Source: Candidatus Brocadia sp. WS118
GTDB taxonomy: Bacteria > Planctomycetota > Brocadiia > Brocadiales > Brocadiaceae
Length of the DNA: 64,000 bases
Reading direction: 5' to 3'
NCBI GenBank assembly: GCA_007618135.1
Contig: PHFX01000001.1
Span: 85,406 to 149,405, forward strand
The notes under the pieces are model-generated. The model saw nothing but the letters and a program-made list of their open reading frames with translations. It was not told the DNA's origin and made no database searches. Positions 16,092 to 25,650 of the stretch are shown in pieces. Each line of letters starts with the position of its first letter. The first letter of the stretch is position 1. A program made the translations under genes and the position numbers.

Positions 16092-18530
16092 TTATTCCAC
16101 TTCAAATCGTACCTTATCAATAAGAATTGCCGTATCATAAATGCTATCCCCGACATCGCCGGCGCTGAAGATTATTTCTCCGCTCTCCCCTTCCAAAGCG
16201 GTAACATCTATCTCTTTGCTCTGCCAGCCAGTGTTATAAACATCCCCCCGGTCAAACGACACGTCCGAAGCAAACACGCTTCCGCAAAGAGAATCTACGG
16301 TGTTATTTTGCAAGATAGTACCAAGGAGGGTTACGGTAAAATAATCCTGATATTGGGAACCGCAATATTCAAGGAACTCCTCGGAAAAATAATTCCAATC
16401 ATATTTTAGTTTCACGCTCGTGGAATCCTCAGACAACGATGGTATGCAAACCGGTTGTGATATAGAACCGGAGGACGTGGTGAATCCGAGACCGGTAGAA
16501 ATAATACCCATGAAAGATCCCTCGGTCGGAATTGTGCTGCCAAGCTGGGTAATAACCCTCCCATCACCTGAGGTTGTCCAACCATCAAGGTTTCCGGTTT
16601 CAAAGCCGCCATTTATAAGATCCGTGTCAGCTATGGATAAATTGTTACTCCCATGCATCGTAAAGTATGCGGGAATACTGCCGTCGTTTTGTCCGGGCGT
16701 AAATGCCTCACCCGTAGTCTCCTCATTAGTCACCAGGTCAATAAAAAGTTGCTTACCAACGGTGTTGCAGAAACTGGAAAGGACATATTCAGTGAATCCG
16801 TAGTAAGTCCTTGCGCCGGAATTCAGAAACGCATCGGACATCGAGCTGTTGTACGTACTTCTGCATGACCCGACATACACAAGGCTTTTGGGAAAATTTG
16901 CGTTGTAATAGGTAATGAAAGAGGGCAATATTGCAAGCCTTCCATTTGCAAGAACACATAAACGGCCCAGTTTCAAATCTGATTCGTAATTTGCCTTGTT
17001 TCCATTGGTAAGGAAAGAATTGGTCAAGATAATGACCTGGCCTCCTATGAAGTTCCATCCGAATTTATCTTGCCACAGTGACAGGAGACCGTTGTAATAA
17101 GTATCACCGTGTGAGGTTATGACGATAATTCCATACTTGTGCAGACTCTTAAACACATCCACGGTGCCGTTCGGGTCTACAAATGTTTCCACCTCATATT
17201 CCGGGCATAAGGAGTCTTCAAGTAACGCCTCAATGTCATCAGCTTCGTCAGTGTAAAAAAATGGAGAGATTATTGCAGCCTTTTTGCTGCCTACCTTTTC
17301 TGTATCATCGTCTGTCGACTTGAAACTCACACGTGGAGCGGCATACTTACCTACACCTTCTATATCAGACTTAAGATTCACTTCCGGGGCTTTTCTTGCC
17401 GATTCTCTTAAAGAGCCTCCTCTGTATTGGGTGTTATCATATACGGGTATTGCGCCCAGGATGCCATCCGCACTGACCCACCAAGCACCTTGCCCGTTTT
17501 CTTCAATACCGGCATCTGAGATATTTGGATCAGATTCCAACCCATCTACAAGGAGATCAAGGGCTTGTTGCTGATCTCCGGTTTGTGCAAGAAAGGCTTC
17601 GTAATCGCTCTTAGCTTTGTCTGCTGTGCTTATTGCGTTATCGACCTGCTCTGTGGTCAAATGGGCAATAACAGGAAGTGTCACGCCTTTGGAACTCAGA
17701 GTAACCTTAGGGAGGTTAAGAGATTTGGCAATCACCTGATATTCCAGGGTGGTTTCCGAGGGAATTAATAAGTTTACAATACAACTATATACGCCGTCAC
17801 CTTGTATATCATCACCGTGATCCAGATCGCCGTCGTCGTACATTTGTGCAACTTCAAGAGTAGTGCTCGATGTATTCGTGTCATCGGTTATTTGCACGAG
17901 CTTTACGCTTGTTGAATCGAGATCGGCAGTTGCAGATATTCCCTGCCGGAAAACGATATTTGTCGATTCACTCACGAAAACAACATCCGGATTACTCGTT
18001 GTTTTCCCCAGGAATTGTGGCAAACTGCTGCATCCGATTGACTGGCTTTTTTTGTTCGCCTTTAATGAGCCGTCTTTTTTTTCTTTCATCTCTACATAAA
18101 TACAGCCTGAATCATCGGTAAGATCCATGTTAACATAGACAAGGGTATCCAGTTCCGACAGATCCACATCCGTGGCTGAAAACTCATACTGCTTCGTCTT
18201 GTAACTTAATTTCACCTTATTTATACCAGGGAGATTAGAGGCATATTTAAAAGTGTCACCGGCATTATTTCCTGTAAAGGAACCTGCCGGAATCGTTTCG
18301 GAGTAATTTCCAACGGTTATAGTTACGGGAACGCTCGTAAGGTCTACCGGCTGAAGTGTATGCTTAAACTTTCCAATAAATTTAAAGGAATCCGAGGAAG
18401 GAGAACCAGATGTCCCGAATTTGATGGTGGCATTTGATATCTTCAAGTCCATGGCGTTGGTGATGGATACTAAATAAAATAACAACACCGATACAACCAT
18501 CGAAGTAATTCCCGGTTTAAACCTAAGCAT
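16092..18530 (-). CDS. Large exported protein with a possible clan CD cysteine-peptidase dyad
   Basis: The 812-residue protein starts with a Sec signal peptide (to about residue 26, SITNA). Residues 27-290 are beta-rich, like surface adhesion modules. The central part has GIIVITSHGD with His474 and SLVYVGSCRS with Cys556, each ending a predicted hydrophobic strand; this HG...SC spacing and context is that of caspase/gingipain (clan CD) peptidases. The C-terminal 170 residues open with LINGGFETGNLDGWTTSG and form a beta-sandwich like carbohydrate-binding or choice-of-anchor domains. Export is well supported; peptidase activity is inference from motifs. Confidence 0.75.
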   Translation of the reverse strand: MLRFKPGITSMVVSVLLFYLVSITNAMDLKISNATIKFGTSGSPSSDSFKFIGKFKHTLQPVDLTSVPVTITVGNYSETIPAGSFTGNNAGDTFKYASNLPGINKVKLSYKTKQYEFSATDVDLSELDTLVYVNMDLTDDSGCIYVEMKEKKDGSLKANKKSQSIGCSSLPQFLGKTTSNPDVVFVSESTNIVFRQGISATADLDSTSVKLVQITDDTNTSSTTLEVAQMYDDGDLDHGDDIQGDGVYSCIVNLLIPSETTLEYQVIAKSLNLPKVTLSSKGVTLPVIAHLTTEQVDNAISTADKAKSDYEAFLAQTGDQQQALDLLVDGLESDPNISDAGIEENGQGAWWVSADGILGAIPVYDNTQYRGGSLRESARKAPEVNLKSDIEGVGKYAAPRVSFKSTDDDTEKVGSKKAAIISPFFYTDEADDIEALLEDSLCPEYEVETFVDPNGTVDVFKSLHKYGIIVITSHGDTYYNGLLSLWQDKFGWNFIGGQVIILTNSFLTNGNKANYESDLKLGRLCVLANGRLAILPSFITYYNANFPKSLVYVGSCRSTYNSSMSDAFLNSGARTYYGFTEYVLSSFCNTVGKQLFIDLVTNEETTGEAFTPGQNDGSIPAYFTMHGSNNLSIADTDLINGGFETGNLDGWTTSGDGRVITQLGSTIPTEGSFMGIISTGLGFTTSSGSISQPVCIPSLSEDSTSVKLKYDWNYFSEEFLEYCGSQYQDYFTVTLLGTILQNNTVDSLCGSVFASDVSFDRGDVYNTGWQSKEIDVTALEGESGEIIFSAGDVGDSIYDTAILIDKVRFEVE

Positions 18531-19160
18531 TTTTTAACTCCTTTCAGTACATCAATCTGATATTGTTTTTGTGAGACGATCTTAACCAGCACCATTCACG
18601 ATTAAACGAAACTTACGATAGGCTTTTAATACAATAATAAAGTGATACACGTTATACAAGTTTTTTCCCAGGGCATAGAGAAAGGTATTTTTTACACGAA
18701 TTCTGGCATGTCGACCTCCCTTTTTCTGACTTATATTAAAGATTGCTATTTCAATCTGTAAGGTTTTGTATAAGCTATTTTTATTCCATTGATAAAGCTA
18801 CGATATACAGTATGATGTGAAATCTGATGGACAATATATTGATAAAGGTTTATGAGATTGTGTATAAATTCATCATGAGGGGTTATTTTTTATACATGGT
18901 TATTGTACTCACAAAATAGCCTGTATAATGAAAAGCTGAAGAAACAATAGTCTATCAAAAATTCACAATCCAAGATACTTGCTCCATTTCTTTAATGTGT
19001 AACCGTTGTTTTGGAAAAACGCCTGAAAGTTGAACTCGATGATGAACTTCTAGTTTGAAAAGAAACAAATGTGTAAACACTCCTGGACAACCTCTCTCGT
19101 GATAGGACAAAAACCCCATGCCTTGCCTCAGGTCGTTCTTACTCAAAACCAATAAAACGC
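18531..19160. other. Long non-coding stretch before gltX
   Basis: No convincing gene. An 84-codon minus-strand ORF (18955-19209) has a short stretch, NDLRQGMGFLSYHE, that faintly recalls a PilZ domain; it lacks a ribosome site and its 5' end coincides with the gltX promoter, so I treat it at most as a relic. The rest is AT-rich. Confidence 0.4.
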
Positions 19161-19190
19161 TTGACACTTTTATTCCGGATTCGTTATCAT
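19161..19190 (+). promoter_or_regulatory. Sigma70-type promoter of gltX
   Basis: TTGACA (19161-19166), an 18-base spacer and TATCAT (19185-19190). Start of transcription near 19197 leaves too little leader for an ATG at 19209 but fits the TTG start at 19236. Confidence 0.75.
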
Positions 19191-19235
19191 ATTCTTTTAT
19201 AAATTTCATTGGATTTTATAGTTAAGGAAGAAGGT

Positions 19236-20573
19236 TTGAGTTCCAACATTAAGGTTCGTTTTGCACCGAGTCCTACAGGTTACCTTCATATTGGAGGGGC
19301 ACGGACGGCGCTGTTTAACTGGCTTTTTGCACGACACAATAAGGGTGTTTTTCTCCTGCGCATAGAAGATACCGATCAGCAGCGTTCCACCGAAGAGGCC
19401 ACACAGGCCATCCTCGATAGTATGAAATGGCTGGGGTTGGACTGGGATGAAGGCCCATACTTCCAAAGCCAGCGGTTGCCTCGTTATAAGCAATATGCAG
19501 AGAAATTGGTAGAGCAAGGGAAGGCGTTTTATGATACCGATGCCGAGGGGCGTAAGGCGATTCGCTTTCAGATGCAGGATGGGGTGACGGAAATTAATGA
19601 CCTTATCCACGGTATCATTACCTTTGATACGTCGCTGATTGAGGATTTTGTCATCCTCAAGGCAGACGGCTTTCCTACCTATAATTTCGCCTGTGTCGTG
19701 GATGACGCCGAGATGGGGATTACCCATATTATCCGGGGAGATGACCATATATCGAACACCCCGAAACAGATCGCCCTTTACAAGGTATTTGGATTTACCC
19801 TGCCGGAATTTGCCCATATCCCCATGATCCTGGGGGAAGACGGATCGAGGTTGAGCAAACGCCATGGGGCAACTTCCGTAACTGAGTACCGGGACAAGGG
19901 TTATTTGCCGTATGCCCTGGTAAATTTCCTCGCCTTGTTGGGGTGGTCGCCCGGAAATGACCAGGAGATTATATCCATTCCGGAAATGATTGAAAAGTTT
20001 ACCTTAAAGCGCGCAAATAAGACGAGCGCACAATTCAACAACATAAAACTCGATTGGATGAATGGTCAATATATCAAAAATACCCCTGTTGAACAATTAG
20101 CCCAGGAAGTAAAGAGATTTTTTGAAAAATCGGGTGTTGCTATGACAGAAATGCCCGGAGAGTGGCTGATGAACTTCGTAAAACTCTATCACGAACGGTT
20201 CAAGACCTTTCAGGATTTGCTGAACCAGACAAGGTTCTTCTTTGCCGATACCATTGAATACGATCAGGCCGCGGTAGATAAATTCCTCAAAAAGGAAGGT
20301 GTTGGTGAGTTGTTAAAAGAGGTGCATGCGGCTATTTTTCGGGTAGATACTTTTGACAAGAAAACGTTGGAAGACTCCCTGCGGGCCTTAACCGAAAGGC
20401 TTGGCGTTGGATTTTTGAAGCTTGCGCAACCGATGCGGGTGGCCATTACGGGAAAGAGCGTGAGCGCCGGTATCTTTGAAACGATGGAGCTTCTGGGAAG
20501 GGAAAAGACCTTAAAAAGGCTCGACTACGCCGTGAAAAATCTGTGTGAAACATCAGAAGCAGTCAGGTTTTGA
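19236..20573 (+). CDS. gltX: Glutamyl-tRNA synthetase
   Basis: Class I aminoacyl-tRNA synthetase that charges tRNA-Glu (and often tRNA-Gln). Signatures: KVRFAPSPTGYLHIGGARTA with the HIGH-type motif, GLDWDEGP, HIIRGDDHISNTPKQ and the KMSKS-type loop SRLSKRHGA; the C-terminal anticodon-binding domain follows. I choose the TTG at 19236 (445 residues) because AAGGA lies seven bases before it, the promoter leaves a normal leader, and the family starts just before NIKVRFAPSPTG; the in-frame ATG at 19209 has no ribosome site. Confidence 0.95.
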   Translation: MSSNIKVRFAPSPTGYLHIGGARTALFNWLFARHNKGVFLLRIEDTDQQRSTEEATQAILDSMKWLGLDWDEGPYFQSQRLPRYKQYAEKLVEQGKAFYDTDAEGRKAIRFQMQDGVTEINDLIHGIITFDTSLIEDFVILKADGFPTYNFACVVDDAEMGITHIIRGDDHISNTPKQIALYKVFGFTLPEFAHIPMILGEDGSRLSKRHGATSVTEYRDKGYLPYALVNFLALLGWSPGNDQEIISIPEMIEKFTLKRANKTSAQFNNIKLDWMNGQYIKNTPVEQLAQEVKRFFEKSGVAMTEMPGEWLMNFVKLYHERFKTFQDLLNQTRFFFADTIEYDQAAVDKFLKKEGVGELLKEVHAAIFRVDTFDKKTLEDSLRALTERLGVGFLKLAQPMRVAITGKSVSAGIFETMELLGREKTLKRLDYAVKNLCETSEAVRF

Positions 20574-20583
20574 TTTTAAAGGC

Positions 20584-20651
20584 AACCACAGATTTTGCAG
20601 ATTTCTCAGGTTTTTATATAACGATCTGTGTCATCTGTTCAATCTGTGGTT
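20584..20651. repeat. Palindromic repeat between gltX and thpR
   Basis: AACCACAGATT (20584-20594) faces AATCTGTGGTT (20641-20651), a perfect 11-base inverted repeat. A related palindrome lies at 11572-11652. Confidence 0.75.
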
Positions 20652-20685
20652 GTGTGCTTTTTGAGTTATGAAGATTATTTACACT

Positions 20686-21249
20686 ATGAACGTAAGGCTC
20701 TTTGTCGCAGTTGAAATTACCGAGGAAATCCGAAAAAAATTAGCGGAGTTTCAAGACGAGCTGAAAAGAGTCGATGCAGACGTAGGCTGGGTAGCCCCTG
20801 AAAATCTTCATATTACGGTAAAGTTTATTGGTTCTCTCGGCGAAGAAAAGATTGAGGCAGTTGCTAACACAATAAAAGATGCTGTGACTCATATAAAGCC
20901 GTTTGATCTGGATTACAGAGGAGTGGGTGTTCTTCCGGCAGAGAAGAATCCGCGGGTTATTTTCACTGGCGTAATAGATACAGGCGGAGTCCTGGAAAAA
21001 ATCCACGAACGGCTGGACAATCAACTCATGGCGTTGGGCGCGGAACATGAGGATCGTAAATTTACGGCGCATCTTACGGTAGGGCGTATCAAGACGCGCA
21101 GGAATGTAAGAAGACTGATAGAAAATCTGAATTCGTATCATGGATTTGATTTTGGCTCAGAGCATGTGGCGCAGGTGGTTTTAATGAAGAGCGATCTGTT
21201 GCCGGAAGGCCCTCGTTATACGAAATTACAGGGTGTTGATTTAGTTTAA
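20686..21249 (+). CDS. thpR: RNA 2',3'-cyclic phosphodiesterase (2H family)
   Basis: The protein begins NVRLFVAVEI, the usual ThpR/LigT start, and carries the two HxT catalytic motifs of 2H phosphoesterases: HITV in PENLHITVKFIG and HLTV in FTAHLTVGRI. It opens 2',3'-cyclic phosphates on RNA ends. I use the internal ATG at 20686 (187 residues), which matches family starts; an ATG six codons upstream (20668) is the alternative and neither has a strong ribosome site. It lies about 100 bases before recA, its frequent neighbour in other genomes. Confidence 0.9.
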   Translation: MNVRLFVAVEITEEIRKKLAEFQDELKRVDADVGWVAPENLHITVKFIGSLGEEKIEAVANTIKDAVTHIKPFDLDYRGVGVLPAEKNPRVIFTGVIDTGGVLEKIHERLDNQLMALGAEHEDRKFTAHLTVGRIKTRRNVRRLIENLNSYHGFDFGSEHVAQVVLMKSDLLPEGPRYTKLQGVDLV

Positions 21250-21270
21250 CGTTTATAAATTTCAAACTGG

Positions 21271-21295
21271 TAGCGCACCCGTCTCGGTTGCGCTA
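21271..21295. repeat. Short hairpin upstream of recA
   Basis: TAGCGCA and TGCGCTA form a stem with one mismatch extending to ACCC/GGT. It sits just after thpR; no T run follows, so terminator function is doubtful. No LexA-type box was recognised before recA. Confidence 0.5.
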
Positions 21296-21348
21296 AAAAG
21301 TAGCCGAAGGTCTGATTTAATACGTGTGACTTTTTGTATGGGTGAATT

Positions 21349-22422
21349 ATGATATCCAAACCAGAAGATGCAGATAAGGAAAAGCGTCATCAGGCGCTGG
21401 AACGGGCGATCTCGCAGATTGAAAAACAGTATGGAAAAGGGACGATCATGAAACTGGGTGGACAGACGAAAGTTGACGTCCCGACCATTTCGACCGGCGC
21501 ATTGTCTCTGGATATTGCTTTAGGGGTGGGGGGTATTCCGCGGGGGAGGGTCATTGAAATATTTGGCCCCGAATCTTCGGGAAAAACTACTCTGACGCTC
21601 CATATTATTGCGAATGCCCAGAAAGAGGGTGGTATGGCAGCCTTCATTGATGCTGAACACGCCCTCGACCCTGATTATGCCAGGAAATTAGGAGTTGACC
21701 TGAACAATCTTATGGTTAACCAGCCCGATACCGGAGAGCAGGCGCTTGAGATTGCTGAATTGCTGGTGAGAAGCAATGCCGTGGATATTATCGCTGTCGA
21801 TTCTGTTGCGGCCCTGGTTCCCCGCGCTGAAATTGAAGGGGAGATGGGCGATGCGCATGTGGGTTTGCAGGCCAGGCTCATGTCGCAGGCCCTGCGCAAG
21901 TTAACCGGTTGTATTTCTAAGTCTAACACCAGCGTCATCTTTATTAACCAGATTCGCGAAAAGATCGGAGTTATGTACGGCGGAAACCCGGAAACAACTC
22001 CCGGCGGCAGGGCATTAAAATTCTATGCCTCGGTGCGTATCGATATCCGAAGGATTGGCGGCATAAAAGACGGCGAGGTGACCATTGGGAACAGGGTGCG
22101 CGCAACGATTGCCAAAAATAAGGTTGCAGCACCATTCAAGAAGGCGGAGTTTGACATTCTTTATAATACCGGCATATCACGTGCGGGCGACATCATTGAT
22201 CTTGGCGTCGAACACCAAATCATTGAAAAGTCTGGCACCTGGTTTTCTTACGGTGAAATTCGATTAGGGCAGGGGAGGGAAAATTCCCGCCAGTTTATCG
22301 AAGGAAAGCCTGAGTTGATGAAAGAACTTGAGAAGGAGATCCTAAAAAAGATAAAACCGGACATGGTTACAGAAAAAGCCCCCGAAAAAGTGAAAGCCGA
22401 GCCCGTTTCTAAAAAAGGGTGA
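21349..22422 (+). CDS. recA: Recombinase RecA
   Basis: The 357-residue protein is unmistakable: [13 protein letters not shown], Walker [50 protein letters not shown], the L1/L2 loop region with [22 protein letters not shown] text (here [14 protein letters not shown]), and an acidic/basic C-terminal tail. RecA forms filaments on single-stranded DNA for strand exchange and triggers the SOS response. alaS follows after 16 bases, so the two are probably one operon, an arrangement seen in other bacteria. Confidence 0.98.
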   Translation: MISKPEDADKEKRHQALERAISQIEKQYGKGTIMKLGGQTKVDVPTISTGALSLDIALGVGGIPRGRVIEIFGPESSGKTTLTLHIIANAQKEGGMAAFIDAEHALDPDYARKLGVDLNNLMVNQPDTGEQALEIAELLVRSNAVDIIAVDSVAALVPRAEIEGEMGDAHVGLQARLMSQALRKLTGCISKSNTSVIFINQIREKIGVMYGGNPETTPGGRALKFYASVRIDIRRIGGIKDGEVTIGNRVRATIAKNKVAAPFKKAEFDILYNTGISRAGDIIDLGVEHQIIEKSGTWFSYGEIRLGQGRENSRQFIEGKPELMKELEKEILKKIKPDMVTEKAPEKVKAEPVSKKG

Positions 22423-22438
22423 AAAGTAATTCATCGTT

Positions 22439-25108
22439 ATGAAGACAAACGAGATTCGTAGTAAATTCCTGAAATTCTTTGAGAGAAAATCCCACGTAAT
22501 CTGGCCCAGCGACTCATTGGTTCCCCAGAATGACCCCACGCTCCTCTTTACCGGCGCCGGGATGAATCAGTTCAAAGACATGTTTCTGGGCAAAGGGAAT
22601 TTGGAATTTAAAAAGGCAACTACCTGCCAGAAGTGCCTCCGTACGGGCGATATTGATAATGTAGGGAAGACCGCCTCGCATCATACCTTTTTTGAGATGT
22701 TGGGAAATTTTTCCTTCGGTGATTATTTTAAAAAAGAGACGATTGCATGGGCGTGGGAATTTCTGGTGCAGGAATTGAAAATTCCCGAGGCGCGTCTGAG
22801 GGTAAGTGTTTATAAAGATGATCAGGAGTCATATGAAATCTGGGAAAAACAGATCGGTGTCCCCAAAGCAAAGATTTATTGCTACGGTGAAAAAGACAAC
22901 TTTTGGCCGGCGAACGCACCCCTCTTGGGTCCCAATGGACCCTGCGGCCCGTGTTCTGAGATATTCTTTGATCAGGGAGAAAAAATCGGTTGTGGAAGAA
23001 GAGCATGCGAACCTGCCTGCGATTGTGACCGGTTTGTCGAGATATGGAATCTCGTATTTACGCAATATGACCGCACAGAAGGCGGCAAACTAACACCACT
23101 GCCCCATAAAAATGTTGATACTGGCATGGGGCTGGAAAGGATGGCGCGGGTCATACAGGGAGTGCAAACCAACTTCGACATTGATATCTTTAGTCCCATC
23201 ATTAAATCTTTAGAAGAAATTGCCCAGATAAAATATAACGGGCAACGGGAGCAGTCCATACTCATGCGCCGGATTGCAGACCATGTGAAGGCGTGTGTGT
23301 TTTGTATTTCTGACGGCGTCCTGCCCGGCAACGAAGGGAGAGGCTATGTCGAAAGGCGGCTGTTGCGGCGCGCTATACGGGACGGCACGCAATTAGGCAT
23401 ACAAGACTGTTTTTTATACAAACTGGTGCCGGTTGTAAGCAATGTAATGCAGGAATACTACCCCGATATCAGGCAACGCAGGGAAAACATTGCGCGGATT
23501 GTAAAAAGTGAAGAAGAGAAATTCCATGAAACTTTAGAACAGGGGACTGCCCGGTTGAAAGAGCTGATGGATATTTTACAAAAAAACAGACAAACAGTTC
23601 TTTCCGGCCAGGAAGCCTTTAAATTATATGACACCTATGGTTTCCCTTTGGATATGACGGAATTGATTCTCGGTGAAAAAGGATTTGCGGTAGATAAGGA
23701 TGGTTTTGAGCATGAACTCAAGAAGCAGCGGATACAGGCAAGGACGTCGTCACAGATGACGGGTCGGGTCTTTGACACGGGACCACTAAGCAAGATAAAG
23801 GACATCTCGAAAGGCACAGAATTTCTTGGTTACAAGGAAGGCGCATGCGAAGCGAAGGTAATTGCCCTTATCCGGGGCGATCAACTGGTTGATGCGGCCA
23901 CCGCAGGGAATGAAATTACGGTTGTTTTAGACCGAACGCCTTTTTACGGAGAATCCGGCGGGCAGATTGGTGATACCGGGGTTCTGGAAACAAATGAAAG
24001 CCAGGTCAGAATTACTGATACGAAAAAGAACAATGATTTCATCCTGCACTCAGGAAAGGTGGTAAAAGGAGAGATCAGAAAAGGGAGCTCGGTTCATGCC
24101 AGCATTGACATTCAACGAAGAAACTCCATCCGGCGGAACCATTCGGCAACCCATATTCTCCATTATGTCTTGCGAAAAGTGATTGGTCAGCATGCAGAGC
24201 AGTCCGGATCGCTGGTGGCTCCGGACCGGTTGCGTTTTGATTTTCACCATTTCTCCGGTCTGACAAAAGAAGAAGTTACGCGGATCGAAGATCTGGTAAA
24301 TGAGATCATTCTGGAGAACGTACCGGTAGCGGTAGAGGAATTATCTATCCAGGAGGCAAGGAATGCCGGCGCGATAGCCCTGTTTGGAGAAAAATACGGA
24401 GAGTTGGTCAGGATGGCTTCGATCGGCGATTTCAGCAGGGAACTGTGCGGCGGCACCCATGTAAATTACTCAGGGGAAATTGGATTGTTGAGGATTATCG
24501 GGGAATCGTCTGTCGCTGCCGGGATTAGGCGTATTGAAGCAATGACCGGCATGGCGGCATTAAACCGGGACCGGGAAAAAGAACGTCTTATCCAGGAGAT
24601 GTGTGGCATTCTGAATACTCCCGAGGAAAAGCTGATTCCAAAAGCGCAGGAATTGTTAAGTGAATTAAAAAATCTTCATAAAGAGGTTCATAGAGTAAAA
24701 CAAAAAGAGATAAGCGGCAAGGTTGATTCCTTTGTCGGGAATGCAAAAGAAGTTTCCGGAGTAAAAATTATTGCAAGGAAATTAGAGGATGCGACTGCAG
24801 ACGACCTGAGAAAAACGGCAGACCTGTTAATGAAATCTGCCAAAGAAATGGCAATCATATTAGGCACTGCGCAGAATGGACGGGTAACGATCGTGGCCGC
24901 CTTAAGTCCTGGGCTGGTCAAGTGCGGTTTGCATGCGGGGAATATCTCAAAGGAAATCGCAAAAGTAGTTGGTGGAGGGGGTGGGGGCAAACCAGAAATG
25001 GCACAGGCAGGAGGGCAATGGGCTGAAAAACTCGATGAGGCGCTTAATTTTGCCGCCGAGTTTTTAAGCAAAAAAATACTTGCCGGGGTAAGTTTGCCTG
25101 CTGTATAG
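22439..25108 (+). CDS. alaS: Alanyl-tRNA synthetase
   Basis: Full-length (889 residues) class II synthetase. The aminoacylation domain shows TNEIRSKFLKFFERK, LVPQNDPTLLFTGAGMNQFK and GPNGPCGPCSEIFFD. The editing domain has the zinc/hydrolytic motifs HSATHILHYVLR and ELCGGTHV. The C-terminal C-Ala domain contains GGGGGGKPEMAQAGG. It charges tRNA-Ala and clears mischarged Ser and Gly. Immediately downstream of recA. Confidence 0.97.
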   Translation: MKTNEIRSKFLKFFERKSHVIWPSDSLVPQNDPTLLFTGAGMNQFKDMFLGKGNLEFKKATTCQKCLRTGDIDNVGKTASHHTFFEMLGNFSFGDYFKKETIAWAWEFLVQELKIPEARLRVSVYKDDQESYEIWEKQIGVPKAKIYCYGEKDNFWPANAPLLGPNGPCGPCSEIFFDQGEKIGCGRRACEPACDCDRFVEIWNLVFTQYDRTEGGKLTPLPHKNVDTGMGLERMARVIQGVQTNFDIDIFSPIIKSLEEIAQIKYNGQREQSILMRRIADHVKACVFCISDGVLPGNEGRGYVERRLLRRAIRDGTQLGIQDCFLYKLVPVVSNVMQEYYPDIRQRRENIARIVKSEEEKFHETLEQGTARLKELMDILQKNRQTVLSGQEAFKLYDTYGFPLDMTELILGEKGFAVDKDGFEHELKKQRIQARTSSQMTGRVFDTGPLSKIKDISKGTEFLGYKEGACEAKVIALIRGDQLVDAATAGNEITVVLDRTPFYGESGGQIGDTGVLETNESQVRITDTKKNNDFILHSGKVVKGEIRKGSSVHASIDIQRRNSIRRNHSATHILHYVLRKVIGQHAEQSGSLVAPDRLRFDFHHFSGLTKEEVTRIEDLVNEIILENVPVAVEELSIQEARNAGAIALFGEKYGELVRMASIGDFSRELCGGTHVNYSGEIGLLRIIGESSVAAGIRRIEAMTGMAALNRDREKERLIQEMCGILNTPEEKLIPKAQELLSELKNLHKEVHRVKQKEISGKVDSFVGNAKEVSGVKIIARKLEDATADDLRKTADLLMKSAKEMAIILGTAQNGRVTIVAALSPGLVKCGLHAGNISKEIAKVVGGGGGGKPEMAQAGGQWAEKLDEALNFAAEFLSKKILAGVSLPAV

Positions 25109-25198
25109 CGTGCTAACAAGAATTTTCGCTGATGATACAACACAAACAAAACATCGGCACGCAATTGAGAACACCTCATGGCGCCTCTGAGTTTTTGC
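25109..25198. other. Spacer after alaS
   Basis: First part of the 311-base gap between alaS and rpmF. No gene or clear terminator hairpin was seen; a strong promoter follows, and the rest of the gap to 25419 is its leader. Confidence 0.5.
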
Positions 25199-25227
25199 TT
25201 GACATTGGATGTCGTTATCTATAGAAT
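25199..25227 (+). promoter_or_regulatory. Sigma70-type promoter of the rpmF-plsX-fab cluster
   Basis: TTGACA (25199-25204), a 17-base spacer and TAGAAT (25222-25227): perfect -35, 5 of 6 at -10. The mRNA leader to the rpmF ATG is about 185 bases, long enough for regulation, though I recognise no known riboswitch. Confidence 0.8.
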
Positions 25228-25419
25228 TTTCCGTTTGAATTCTTATGTGGATAAGAATTTTATCTGCTTCTGACTAAAACATGATAAGAGATTTACGGTT
25301 AAAAGCCACAAGGACTTATGTCTGGGGTACCGGGGAAAAAGAGAATGAGATAGTGTGATGTTTTTGTAAACTGGTATCAGTTTTGTGATATTTTGTGTGA
25401 AATTTTTTAGAGGTGATAT

Positions 25420-25647
25420 ATGCCCAATCCAAAGAGAAGGTTTTCGAATTCGAGGACTCGAAAGAGACGAACTCACGACAAATTAACTCCGCCGGTTATT
25501 CCGCTTGCTGAAAACATCGAAAAAGGCGCTGGCATACGATCAAAGCGTTATATTTGCTCCCATTGCAAACAGGTAAACGAACCACACACGGTTTGTCACA
25601 ACTGCGGCTATTACCGGGGTAAACAGGTCGTTTCCGTTGGAATATAA
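25420..25647 (+). CDS. rpmF: Ribosomal protein bL32
   Basis: The 75-residue protein starts MPNPKRRFSNSRTRKRR and has the zinc-type motifs CSHCKQ and CHNCGYYRG. Length is slightly above the usual 56-65 because of a middle insert. It is the first gene of the lipid cluster and ends three bases before plsX; rpmF-plsX-fab linkage is widespread and ties ribosome and membrane synthesis. Confidence 0.96.
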   Translation: MPNPKRRFSNSRTRKRRTHDKLTPPVIPLAENIEKGAGIRSKRYICSHCKQVNEPHTVCHNCGYYRGKQVVSVGI

Positions 25648-25650
25648 GCT

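Noticed and set aside
18903..18929. TTGTAC-N15-TATAAT as a distant gltX promoter
   Set aside because: Spacer too short; a far better promoter lies at 19161-19190.
18955..19209. 84-codon minus-strand ORF with a faint PilZ-like stretch
   Set aside because: No ribosome site, similarity too weak, and its start region is the gltX promoter.
19206..19865. 219-codon minus-strand ORF opposite gltX
   Set aside because: Mirror of a conserved synthetase with no ribosome site; coding bias explains it.
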